A DNA stretch of 64,000 bases from positions 14,557,789-14,621,788 of the forward strand of contig NC_087062.1 of the NCBI RefSeq assembly GCF_963678635.1, read 5' to 3'. The stretch is from Symsagittifera roscoffensis (taxonomy: Eukaryota > Xenacoelomorpha > Acoela > Convolutidae). Under the pieces are notes generated by a model. The model searched no databases, was not told where the DNA came from, and worked only from the letters and a program-made list of their open reading frames with translations. Shown in pieces: positions 12,198 through 20,175 of the stretch. Positions within the stretch are counted from its first letter, which is position 1. The number at the start of each line of letters is the position of its first letter. Both the position numbers and the translations under genes were made by a program.

Positions 12198-13505
12198 TCA
12201 GACTGTCGAAATGGGAAGGACGTTCTTTGTAACTTTGCGGTCGGAGGTAATAAATACATTGGATGAGCGAATACCCCAAACAAAAATTTCCAGGTTTGCT
12301 GTCAAAGCGTTTGAGAATTGAAGATCGAGTGAAACTGAGCAGTTAGTAAGTTCTGGATGCAAGAAGTCATGAGCTGCCTGCTGTGTGCTAGTGAGATCAA
12401 AACACATAATAAAGTGTTGTTGGTAGTTATCCAGAGTGATTCCCAGCCCGCAGTGCAACAAACCCAGCGCTGATAGTGTGTTGAAGAAGAGACGTTTATG
12501 ATCTTGTGTACTGATTGGTGTACTTGCTATTGGTAAACCATTTCGTCTCAAAGTAACTTGCTCCAATCCAAATTTTTGATAATGAAAAGGATTCGTTCGG
12601 TTTGTTCCTAGAAATGCATTATTTGTGTTCAATGCTATGATAATTTGTCTCACCGGTTCACGAGCAAAAATATCTTCCTGTTGCCAGCTGCGCTGACCAG
12701 CTGTTGCAAGAAATGTTTTTGTAATTTCTTCTTGATATGGGTAGTTCGCAGGAGTTTTGAGCAACGTTGATTCAATGGCAGAGAGCACATGGTCAGTCAC
12801 AGTCATTTTTCTAACATATAGGTTCGCTTCGAGTATTTGCAGCTTGTAATGCTTGGCAGCATCTTCCGATATAATGAGAAAGTCTTCATGAGAACGTCTG
12901 TAGGAAAGTCCGAGGGTAACACCGCTCAACAAATGCTTGTCACATGTGAAAAAATCAACTCCAGCGGGTCCATAGAACCAAATTTCCCTCGATTCACGGA
13001 CCAGTTCTCGTTGAGATGTGAAATCAGCTGCATCTATTGCAGCGGGATTGTTTTCAAAACGATATCCCTGACACTTAAGCCATGAGTCCTTGGCTCCTTT
13101 GCTGTTAGAAAATTCTGTTCCAATAAAGCTTTTATGCGCAAAATTACTATTGGCATTTGAGATTTTGAGTCCATTAGCAGAGAGGGTACAGTCAGAGAAA
13201 AGGGAATACAGGGAGTTGTTTACGAGGAACGGTGAATCAGACACAGTAGGATCAGTGTTGTCGTATCGCAGATCAGCTCCATTTGATTGCGTTACTTTGC
13301 ATCGTATTTCCAAATAAATTTTTTGCAGGTCAACAAAATTATTACGGTCACCGGTGATTTCAAATTCAAGCATTGGTCCATTAGGTGAATAGACAGGTCC
13401 AATTTTTTGATCAAAAGCGTTCTCAAAAGTAATCAAAAGAGGTTGTTTTTCAAACAAATCCAGAGAGCTATGGGTAGCTTCATTGGGTAACAAATTAGCG
13501 ATCAT
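12198..13505 (-). CDS. Polinton major capsid protein (double jelly-roll type)
   Basis: This 435-residue protein has the features of the capsid family often annotated as F54H12.2-like in animal genomes. They are a start with VGPVY..N.P-like and FEITGDRNNFVDLQKIYLEIR, then an NNSLYSLFSDCTLSANG stretch, then LSYRRSHEDFLI, and LQILEANLYVRKMTV. In the family these are strands of the jelly rolls that form hexon-like capsomers. The order protease, capsid, core protein, penton supports this. The start ATG overlaps the end of the core protein gene by 11 bases. The assignment as major rather than other capsid subunit rests on family memory and gene order. Confidence 0.85.
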   Translation of the reverse strand: MIANLLPNEATHSSLDLFEKQPLLITFENAFDQKIGPVYSPNGPMLEFEITGDRNNFVDLQKIYLEIRCKVTQSNGADLRYDNTDPTVSDSPFLVNNSLYSLFSDCTLSANGLKISNANSNFAHKSFIGTEFSNSKGAKDSWLKCQGYRFENNPAAIDAADFTSQRELVRESREIWFYGPAGVDFFTCDKHLLSGVTLGLSYRRSHEDFLIISEDAAKHYKLQILEANLYVRKMTVTDHVLSAIESTLLKTPANYPYQEEITKTFLATAGQRSWQQEDIFAREPVRQIIIALNTNNAFLGTNRTNPFHYQKFGLEQVTLRRNGLPIASTPISTQDHKRLFFNTLSALGLLHCGLGITLDNYQQHFIMCFDLTSTQQAAHDFLHPELTNCSVSLDLQFSNALTANLEIFVWGIRSSNVFITSDRKVTKNVLPISTV

Positions 13506-13917
13506 TTTTTATGTTTGAGAAAAAATCTGCTCGACTTCTCACTGGTCTGGTTTTTCTTCGAATGGTTGTTTTTCTTTTTCGAGCCCCTACTGACCTTCTT
13601 CTTCGTAATCCATTCATTGGTGTCTTTCGACGACGACGTCTACCACCACCGAGTTGTTTTCTTGCAGTTTTTGTGACAGTGTTTTTCAATGCTTGTTTAG
13701 GAGACTTCTTTTTCATAGCGACATCAATTAGTTCTGGCGCTGCACTCATCAAAAGTTCTCTGCCCAGTTTTTTTGCAGCCGGTAGAATAACCCGTCGTGC
13801 AAACAGTATAGCAACACGACCAATACCAGCAGCCAAAGCGCCAAATCCACTGCCGCGTTGTCGGTAGTGTCCAGAGAAATGAGGAAGTGAAGCTTGCTTT
13901 GCATAATATTGTTCCAT
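13495..13917 (-). CDS. Basic virion core protein, adenovirus pX/pVI-like
   Basis: This 140-residue, strongly basic protein starts with an aromatic N-terminal segment, HFSGHYRQRGSGFGALAAGIG, typical of the small core proteins of Polintons and adintoviruses. A hydrophobic stretch (about residues 33-60) follows, then an arginine/lysine-rich tail with GGGRRRRRK and RKRKTTIRRKTR, as expected for DNA condensation inside a capsid. The GSGFGALAAG segment resembles sites cut by adenain-type proteases, which would link it to the protease two genes downstream; that is inference. It lies six bases after the penton stop and overlaps the capsid start. Confidence 0.8.
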   Translation of the reverse strand: MEQYYAKQASLPHFSGHYRQRGSGFGALAAGIGRVAILFARRVILPAAKKLGRELLMSAAPELIDVAMKKKSPKQALKNTVTKTARKQLGGGRRRRRKTPMNGLRRRRSVGARKRKTTIRRKTRPVRSRADFFSNIKNDR

Positions 13918-13923
13918 TGGTTT

Positions 13924-14793
13924 TCAATCAAAGCGCTTGAATTTTAGAGTCAACACAACTTTACCAGTTCCTGCAAAGGGCACTAGTCTTCCAGTTTCTG
14001 TGCGCAACTGTACCGATATTGATTGTACAGATGAAGTGAATAACTTTTTGTAGTCTAAATTAGGGAAGTTTTTTCGATGATTAGGTTCAATGCTGCAGGC
14101 ACTACCGTTTTTGATCCGTCTATTTGAATCAATGACGCGTAACAATGGGGCCTTTGCATCACCAACAGTTTGGTATTGAATAATGTCAATATAGACAAAA
14201 ATTAGACTTGTCCCACTTGATAAGTCATATGGGAAATGAGATTCGTACAGTTCGTTTCCCTCATAAGATGCATCGAAGGAGGGTATCATTTTGTAACCAA
14301 TGTGATATTCACCGTTCTCATCAAGCTTTGCATTGTAGCCTAACAGACTGGGTATTTGGGGACTTTGGAATGAGATTCCTTCATTTGCGTTCATCCAAAT
14401 ACTCATGCTATTCGTGATTTCTTGAGGACTCGCATCAAAATGAATTTTGTCTTTGAGTTTTGTTTTTATCTCATTAATCAATTGTTCTATAAAAGTGTAC
14501 TCTCCTGATTTGATAAAAACTTTTTCGCCATAGTAGGGTCTGGAAATTGTATTCCGATTGCCAGCGTTGGATTTACTGGCTACTACTTCGGATGCTCTGA
14601 AGTACGTAAATTCCTCATCAGTAACATTGTTTAATTTTGTGGGGAAAATTATTTCTGAGAGAGCAACTCTCCAATCTCCGTCTAAAGCTATTTCTTCTTT
14701 ACAAAAATTTCTAAAACTGGCCAAAGTGTTGTCTGGGAAATATTCCATTGATGCTGTTGAAATCAAATGTACAGTAAACTCATCACTGCCCAT
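13924..14793 (-). CDS. Minor capsid (penton-type, single jelly-roll) protein
   Basis: This 289-residue protein opens with EFTVHLISTASMEYFPDNT, then LASFRNF...EIALDGDWRVALSEIIFPTKL. That is the characteristic start of the penton-like minor capsid protein of animal Polintons. Length and position between integrase and core protein agree. The open frame extends upstream to a TTG at 14820, but the first ATG is at 14793, giving an 11-base overlap with the integrase stop. Its role would be to close the capsid vertices. No break is seen. Confidence 0.84.
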   Translation of the reverse strand: MGSDEFTVHLISTASMEYFPDNTLASFRNFCKEEIALDGDWRVALSEIIFPTKLNNVTDEEFTYFRASEVVASKSNAGNRNTISRPYYGEKVFIKSGEYTFIEQLINEIKTKLKDKIHFDASPQEITNSMSIWMNANEGISFQSPQIPSLLGYNAKLDENGEYHIGYKMIPSFDASYEGNELYESHFPYDLSSGTSLIFVYIDIIQYQTVGDAKAPLLRVIDSNRRIKNGSACSIEPNHRKNFPNLDYKKLFTSSVQSISVQLRTETGRLVPFAGTGKVVLTLKFKRFD

Positions 14794-16429
14794 TTTCGTT
14801 ATAATCAGCTTTGTTTCCAATTAAACTAAGTTCTTTTTCATAAAAATTTCCGCTGATTTCTTCCTTTTCCGCATCAATGAGACTGTATGTTGGAGGGTTT
14901 ACAGTAGGAATGGCAACTATTTCAAAAACTTTGTCTGTAAAAATCTGCTTGTAACCTTTTCTAAAAGGCAAGTCAGTCTTCGCTATTCGCACATAGTCAC
15001 CAACATAAAATTTTGGTTTCTGTACCAACTTCGATGAACTGTTTGCAATTAATGAAACTAAAGCAGGTACATGTTTTCTTGTGACCTTGTTTGGAGCCAA
15101 TTTTGTTACTCTATTAACGCGTGAGTTAATCGTTTGAACAAAACTTTGTAATTTTTCAATATAACTGTAAGTCCATTCAAACTCCAAGTATTTGTACATA
15201 ATACTTTTCAGCGATCGAATGTTTCTTTCGGCAAACGCTGATTTTTTTTCACTGTGAGTATTGTATTTGATGATTTCTCGTTTAGTACATAACTTTTCGA
15301 ACTCTCCTTTAAACTCGGTGCCTTTGTCAACCCAAACTTTTTTTGGTTGTTTTGTTTTGATCATTTTTTTGAAAGCTTCGGTTGTTTCCTTAGCATATTT
15401 GGTCTTCAGGGGTTCCACTCGTAAGTAGCGAGAGAGACAATCGACAGCAACTAACAAATATCGTACCCCTCGGTTATATTTAGCCAATTTATCAACATAA
15501 GCCAAGTCAAGAGACCAAATTTCGTTGATATCGTTAACAATCACTTTTAGCCGAGGATATGTTTTACGAAACAATCCATACTTTGTATGTGATGATTGAG
15601 ATCTCAGAAATTTTTTAACTTTTTTTGGTGAGAGTTGACTAGCATTTGTTAAATTTTTAACGCTACCAAATGCAGCTGGACCTTTCGTGTAGAGTAATTT
15701 GAGTTTTCCATATCCACTTGTCAAAATATCCATTATTTTGCAAAAAGCGGCAGAATGGGGTCCATTAATTAAACTTTCAAATCTTTTCAAAGTTTCTGTA
15801 TTCATCTCATCTGTTTGAACATGTCTGCTTTCTGTATGTTTCTTTGAAACTGAAGTCGAAACTCTTACGGATTTGTTTGACGTCGACGATGCAGCATGCA
15901 TAACTGTATTATCAATTCGTTTCTGTCCCCCAACGGCCGGAGATTTCTTGCAAACGTTTTGATTTGGTGAAGTTTGTTTGTTAGATGATGTTGCAGAAAG
16001 TAATAAATTGGGTAAACGTTTTTTGATTGCAGTGAAATCTAACAAATCGAGATTGGCTGCAACAGGTTGTGCTGAATAAGTGAGAGCTAGTTTAAGCTTG
16101 TCAAATAACTCACCGTTTCCTTTGACATCTTTAGCAGGAGAAACTAAGTATTTGAAGCAAGTGAAAATACAAGGAACACTGAAACATTTTTGGGACGGAA
16201 AAAATTGGTTTAATTGTTCCTCTGAATCTACTTGAATCAATATATGGTAATGAATTTTTTTTTCATTCTCGACTGAAAAAGGGCAATATTCAGATTTGAA
16301 GTGGCTTCCAAAAGCATAATTTTTAAAAGTAGATAAATTAGGAATTTTTTCAGTGATAACAAATTTGAAATTTGGTTGAAATTTTTTGAAATAATCAGGT
16401 AACACAACTTCGAACATAGCTTCTGCCAT
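14783..16429 (-). CDS. Polinton retroviral-type integrase with an unusual N-terminal region
   Basis: This 548-residue protein has a DDE core at about residues 300-430: Asp in SLDLAYVD, Asp in WVDKGTEF and Glu in SAFAERNIR. A GAFGSVKNL segment precedes it. The C-terminal part has FYVGDYVRIAKT and SGNFYEKEL, as in Polinton integrases. It inserts the element and generates the 6-bp duplication seen at both flanks. The first 120 residues are not part of the usual integrase. They contain IHYHILIQV followed by CFKYLVSPAKDVKG, resembling the HUH and tyrosine motifs of rolling-circle initiators (see findings). A serine/threonine-rich linker joins the two parts. It starts 14 bases after the upstream gene. 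Confidence 0.92.
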   Translation of the reverse strand: MAEAMFEVVLPDYFKKFQPNFKFVITEKIPNLSTFKNYAFGSHFKSEYCPFSVENEKKIHYHILIQVDSEEQLNQFFPSQKCFSVPCIFTCFKYLVSPAKDVKGNGELFDKLKLALTYSAQPVAANLDLLDFTAIKKRLPNLLLSATSSNKQTSPNQNVCKKSPAVGGQKRIDNTVMHAASSTSNKSVRVSTSVSKKHTESRHVQTDEMNTETLKRFESLINGPHSAAFCKIMDILTSGYGKLKLLYTKGPAAFGSVKNLTNASQLSPKKVKKFLRSQSSHTKYGLFRKTYPRLKVIVNDINEIWSLDLAYVDKLAKYNRGVRYLLVAVDCLSRYLRVEPLKTKYAKETTEAFKKMIKTKQPKKVWVDKGTEFKGEFEKLCTKREIIKYNTHSEKKSAFAERNIRSLKSIMYKYLEFEWTYSYIEKLQSFVQTINSRVNRVTKLAPNKVTRKHVPALVSLIANSSSKLVQKPKFYVGDYVRIAKTDLPFRKGYKQIFTDKVFEIVAIPTVNPPTYSLIDAEKEEISGNFYEKELSLIGNKADYNENGQ

Positions 16430-16443
16430 TTTGTAAAGGAAAA

Positions 16444-16815
16444 TTAATTCGAGTCGTGCTTGAAATCGTTTGTGTTCGAGGAAAGTTGAGATTTCCTGGC
16501 TCGTTTACAGTTAGATTGTGGTTTGTCTTTGTTTTCAACAGTATCAGAAATTTCACTTGTTTGCGCTCGGATTGACTTTCCCGACTTTAGTAATTTTGAA
16601 AATTCTTCGCTGCTTAAGGAAAGTCTTTGTACACATTCAAATTCAGCGCCTTCAGTTGCTTTTTTGAAAACTTTCAGGAATACATAAGTTCCAGTTTGGT
16701 CATATGTTTTCAATGTAGCACGCACTAGTCTTTTACTGTTTTCCGAAATATCGAAATAGCAATCGCCAAAATCTTTATCTGCATTTGCTGTGGTGCTTGT
16801 TTTGGTTTTATTCAT
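16444..16815 (-). CDS. Small protein with a possible PC4-like DNA-binding domain
   Basis: This 123-residue protein is the first gene of the leftward cluster. Residues about 18-75 have the pattern of the PC4/p15 coactivator fold: SENSKRLVRATLKTY, then YVFLKVFKK, then RLSLSSEEFSKLLKSG. This recalls the strand-rich single-stranded-DNA-binding domain that ends in a serine-leucine-x-x-E-W/F motif. The tail is charged with NCKRARKSQ. If correct it could bind DNA during replication or act as a transcription cofactor. The match is from pattern only and a lineage-specific protein remains possible. Start ATG is clear. Confidence 0.42.
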   Translation of the reverse strand: MNKTKTSTTANADKDFGDCYFDISENSKRLVRATLKTYDQTGTYVFLKVFKKATEGAEFECVQRLSLSSEEFSKLLKSGKSIRAQTSEISDTVENKDKPQSNCKRARKSQLSSNTNDFKHDSN

Positions 16816-17301
16816 TGTAACGAGTAAATTTTCAAAGTAACTTGATTCAAAACTGAATAGAAAGAAATGAATGGTTCCGATTGATTGTATATGTCTGCAA
16901 AAGAAAGCGGCGTTGTATCTATTTTAATTTATATACACATGTACTTTATATCGCAAAGATATTGGATTGCAATTTAGTTCAAATGGATAAGTATTTTGTG
17001 CATGTACAACTGATAAGAATTTTAATGGGTGTTAAAGGTCACAATGTTTAAACGTTATTTTTGATACAAGCTATTTGTTTGAATGCAATTTAGATAAACA
17101 TAGAATACCACGCAAGGTAACATAAATATTTTACACGCCCTCCCTTATTAAACTGATTAAAAACTACATAGGAGGTCTTGAAATTTCTAATTTTAGAAGA
17201 ACCAATCCCTATTTTAATCTCTTGAGGCGTTTTCACAATTCATTTCAGTTTCATTTCTCTCCGCGTTACGTTTGTCATTTTCTTCCAACTTTTCTTCAAA
17301 A
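16816..17301. promoter_or_regulatory. Divergent promoter region between leftward and rightward Polinton genes
   Basis: The 486-base gap lies between genes reading away from each other. A TATATAAA sits on the minus strand at 16935-16928, about 115 bases upstream of the leftward ATG, and could drive the whole capsid/integrase cluster. No equally clear TATA element was seen for the rightward gene. The rest is AT-rich with no open frame. Confidence 0.4.
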
Positions 17302-17670
17302 ATGCCTTGTTATATTATTGCCGGATATTCCAATCACGAAAGAACCATTTTTTATGAAACCGTTCACGGTAATTTTGTAGCAATAATTAACGAAGAAAAA
17401 AGTTTCAATTCTGATGAGTGGACTTGTACTCATCACGTTATGATTCCCAAAATTTTTTTACATTTATTCAGTAAACTTTCCTTAAAAATTTCAAAGAAAG
17501 ACGAAGAACTGAATATAAAGTATTTGAGTTACCTTACAAATTCTGGTAAATATACGGATCCTGACGAGCCTCTTGCTCTTCAGGTTGATATTTCAACTTT
17601 ATCAAAACCAGTAAAAAAATTTTATATAAATACGATTGTGATGTTACTCCGATGTGTGAAAACCAGTTAG
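17302..17670 (+). CDS. Unknown Polinton protein, 122 residues
   Basis: The open frame begins at a TTG (17272), but the first ATG is at 17302. The protein starts MPCYIIAGYSNHERTIFYET and has a lysine-rich middle (about residues 55-75). It belongs to no family I recognise. It is first in the rightward set, divergent from the capsid cluster, and overlaps the next ORF by 19 bases in another frame, suggesting co-expression. Base composition matches the Polinton surroundings and there are no breaks. Confidence 0.6.
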   Translation: MPCYIIAGYSNHERTIFYETVHGNFVAIINEEKSFNSDEWTCTHHVMIPKIFLHLFSKLSLKISKKDEELNIKYLSYLTNSGKYTDPDEPLALQVDISTLSKPVKKFYINTIVMLLRCVKTS

Positions 17671-17936
17671 AATACTTTGAAGAAATTGAATTTTTTGATC
17701 GTTTATGGGGAATGGAACAGATTGAATCACCATCAGTAGTTACCCCGAAAGCTGATCCTTCCCCTGTAGTATCACCATGGCTTGACGAACCGGGTTGCTC
17801 AACTCCAAAGCGTACCCCTGAGGCTACTGTGAGCAACCACATGGAAAACTTAACCCCTTCTCTCTGTCTAGCGCCAAAGAAAAAAAGGAAACTAACAACA
17901 CTAGAGAAAGCGCAGGAGTATTTGGACCTTATATAA
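17652..17936 (+). CDS. Small protein with an SV40-type nuclear localisation signal
   Basis: This 94-residue protein has an acidic start (QLEYFEEIEFFD), a proline/serine/threonine-rich middle and a near-canonical monopartite nuclear signal, APKKKRKLTT, at about residues 74-83. The layout suggests a small nuclear regulatory protein. It begins at an ATG inside the end of the previous gene. I recognise no family. It could also be a downstream exon of 17302-17670, but no splice pair is needed to explain it. Confidence 0.55.
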   Translation: MCENQLEYFEEIEFFDRLWGMEQIESPSVVTPKADPSPVVSPWLDEPGCSTPKRTPEATVSNHMENLTPSLCLAPKKKRKLTTLEKAQEYLDLI

Positions 17937-19340
17937 CTTTGAAACTGAGGTTGAGTTTTATTGATTTTTGTTTGGATTTAATGTGTATAATAATTTAACT
18001 TTGAAATTGAGTTTGAGTTTGTATCTTGTATTTGTTCATTAATTATCACACGATTGGGTTCTGATTAAAAATTTATTTCAAAAGCCTTTAAAAATTGAAG
18101 TTTAAAAAATCATTTATTTTTAATAATTTGACTATTTTTTTTCAATTAAAAACAAAAAAAAATCCGTAAAATTTTCATTTTTTCCACAATTAGGATTTAA
18201 CATATTAACATTGAAGTTCTTATTTACAATAGTGATCTTGAGAAAAAACTGAAAAGCATCCATATATATGCTAATTTTTAGAAAACAAGATTAAAAAAAT
18301 CAATTTCGTTTTTTGAAAAAAGATAATTAATGTCAAAAAAAAACTGGAAAAAAATAATTTTGGATGAAAACTTATGTTGTCATATGTTTATTCAAATAGT
18401 TATCATACAAATTAAACATAATGAAAAATAGTATAAAAGATGTTTAAAACCAACTTTTTGATAAAAATACTTATTTTTTTAATGTTTTTTAGTTAAAAAT
18501 TTGATTTTTTAATTACAAAAAGGAAAAAAAAAGCATTAATTTTTTTCTTTTTCTACAAATTGGAGTTACCATTTGATCATTGCTACTGTTGTCTCCAAAA
18601 ATGATCCTATTGAAAAAAATACAAGTATTCATCATCATGCTAAATATTTGAGAAAAATAATAAAAATCAAACTTTTTAATTGATGACTCATCGTTTTTTC
18701 ATTTTTCCGAAAAAATGCAATTTTCAACCAGAAGACGCAATTTTTTATTATGAGCAAGTGGTGTTATTATGAAAGTGCATTGAGGGGCACGACTAATGAG
18801 ATTGTGGGAGTAGATGTTTTTTCAATAGTCTTCGAGAAAAACGCTAATCCCCTTAATCCCCCCTAAAACAACAAACTCATTTCTCTTTACAGAAAAGTAT
18901 TTTTTCGGACTTTTTTTTCAAATCGAAAGACAATTGAGACAAATTCATGATGACATGGACCGTGCAACCGCTCCGTGATTGACATCATTGATAGCAATGC
19001 GCCTGGAAAGTTAAAAAACTGTCATTTTTCAGTTTTTGCTTTACTTATTCATCATTTCAACTGTTTTTGATACTAATTTTGACATTTTTATAGGATATTC
19101 TGTCCCCATGACAACTGGGATATTTAGGATCTATCATGTGTTGTGACATGCTCAACTTTTATTCGCAATTTCGAAATTTTCATCAATTGATATTTTGAAT
19201 TGATAAAATATAAATGTAAAACTTTTCTCTCTTGGCTCTAAAATCATTTTGGATTAAAATTTAGCCCAAACTTGGTTGGCTTAGATTAATTTTTATCGTT
19301 TGTAATAATTAATAACGTTTCAAACAACAATTTATCTGTT
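17937..19340. other. AT-rich non-coding interior of the Polinton
   Basis: About 1.4 kb with many A and T runs and no open frame of convincing length on either strand. Polintons commonly carry an ATPase gene, but nothing here resembles a Walker A motif. The stretch may hold regulatory or replication sequence; nothing specific is seen before the promoter-like block at about 19344. Confidence 0.6.
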
Positions 19341-19343
19341 TCG

Positions 19344-19410
19344 TCCAATCGAATTTGAGTTTGCCAGTTATGGCGGGAAATTCAAATCTAATTCAAATTT
19401 TGGCGGGAAC
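19344..19410 (+). promoter_or_regulatory. CCAAT box and two E2F-like sites upstream of the polymerase gene
   Basis: CCAAT at 19345-19349 is followed by TTATGGCGGGAAA (19368-19380) and TTTTGGCGGGAAC (19398-19410). The two GGCGGGAA cores are exactly 30 bases apart, about 165-195 bases upstream of the ATG at 19573. This is the arrangement of cell-cycle promoters driven by E2F with CCAAT factors. It is read from the sequence by eye; regulation itself is inference. Confidence 0.5.
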
Positions 19411-19572
19411 TTTAATTCAAATTCAAAATTACGCGCGCAAAACACAAACCGTTTTCTCTGCAATTGGTAGACAAACAGTTATGCTTCCCATTTACTGTTG
19501 TTTCTGAGTGTAATTTGAGATCACTTGATTCTTGTTCTTTCTTAAAATCAATAGCTTAACTTATTTCAAAAA

Positions 19573-20175
19573 ATGTTCAAATGCAATTTTTGTCCACTGA
19601 AATATGCAAATAAGAGCAATAGAAGTCGCCATGAGCGTGACAAACATTTTGTTGAAAAAGGACTTATTGTTTATCGATGCAATGAGTGTTCATTCACGGC
19701 TCAAATGCTTTCAAATTTACAAAAACATATTCTTCACACTCATGGTCAACTTGGAGGTGTTTGTGATTATTGTCATTTGGGATTTCATTCGCCCAAAAAC
19801 TTATCAGCTCATTTACTAGCAACCCATGGTCTTCCTGTTATGAGAGCTGCCTCTGCTGATTTAGCCACTACAAGTGCCGCTGCTAATGCTGCTCTCGGTG
19901 ATGTGCATGCTGTCGATGAAGACGAAATCAACGGCACCAATCTTCAAAAAAGTGAGTCTGCTTTTTTCGGTGTTCTTGAAACGTATGAGATCGGCGGAAA
20001 CCAACCCATGGATGAAAATCAGCCGATTGACCTTTTGCAATTTATGCAAGAGAAAAAAGATGAAATTCAAAGTCTCATAATCGATCGAGTTGCAGAAGGA
20101 CCTAGAAAAGTTCAGTTCAGCGCTAATTTAGGTTTGGTAAAACCTAAAGTAATAAATGATTCTAGTAAAAACTGA
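19573..20175 (+). CDS. Zinc-finger N-terminal part of Polinton DNA polymerase B
   Basis: The 200-residue frame opens with three C2H2-type zinc fingers: CNFCPLKY..H....H, CNECSFTA..H...H and CDYCHLGF..H...H within residues 1-85. A low-complexity linker follows, then QFMQEKKDEIQSLI and PRKVQFSANLGLVKP. Polinton PolB proteins normally have this zinc-finger head and the KVQF segment on the same chain as the polymerase. Here the frame ends in TGA at 20175, while the polymerase frame begins in the +1 frame at 20156. The two are best viewed as one gene with a frame change. A one-base excess in the A run near 20165-20170 would be enough; a short intron or programmed shift is less likely. Confidence 0.82.
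   Translation: MFKCNFCPLKYANKSNRSRHERDKHFVEKGLIVYRCNECSFTAQMLSNLQKHILHTHGQLGGVCDYCHLGFHSPKNLSAHLLATHGLPVMRAASADLATTSAAANAALGDVHAVDEDEINGTNLQKSESAFFGVLETYEIGGNQPMDENQPIDLLQFMQEKKDEIQSLIIDRVAEGPRKVQFSANLGLVKPKVINDSSKN

Noticed and set aside
20130-20165. Tiny introns joining the zinc-finger and polymerase frames
   Set aside because: Candidate GT-AG pairs are only 17-34 bases; just one has the right phase, and it would remove conserved residues.
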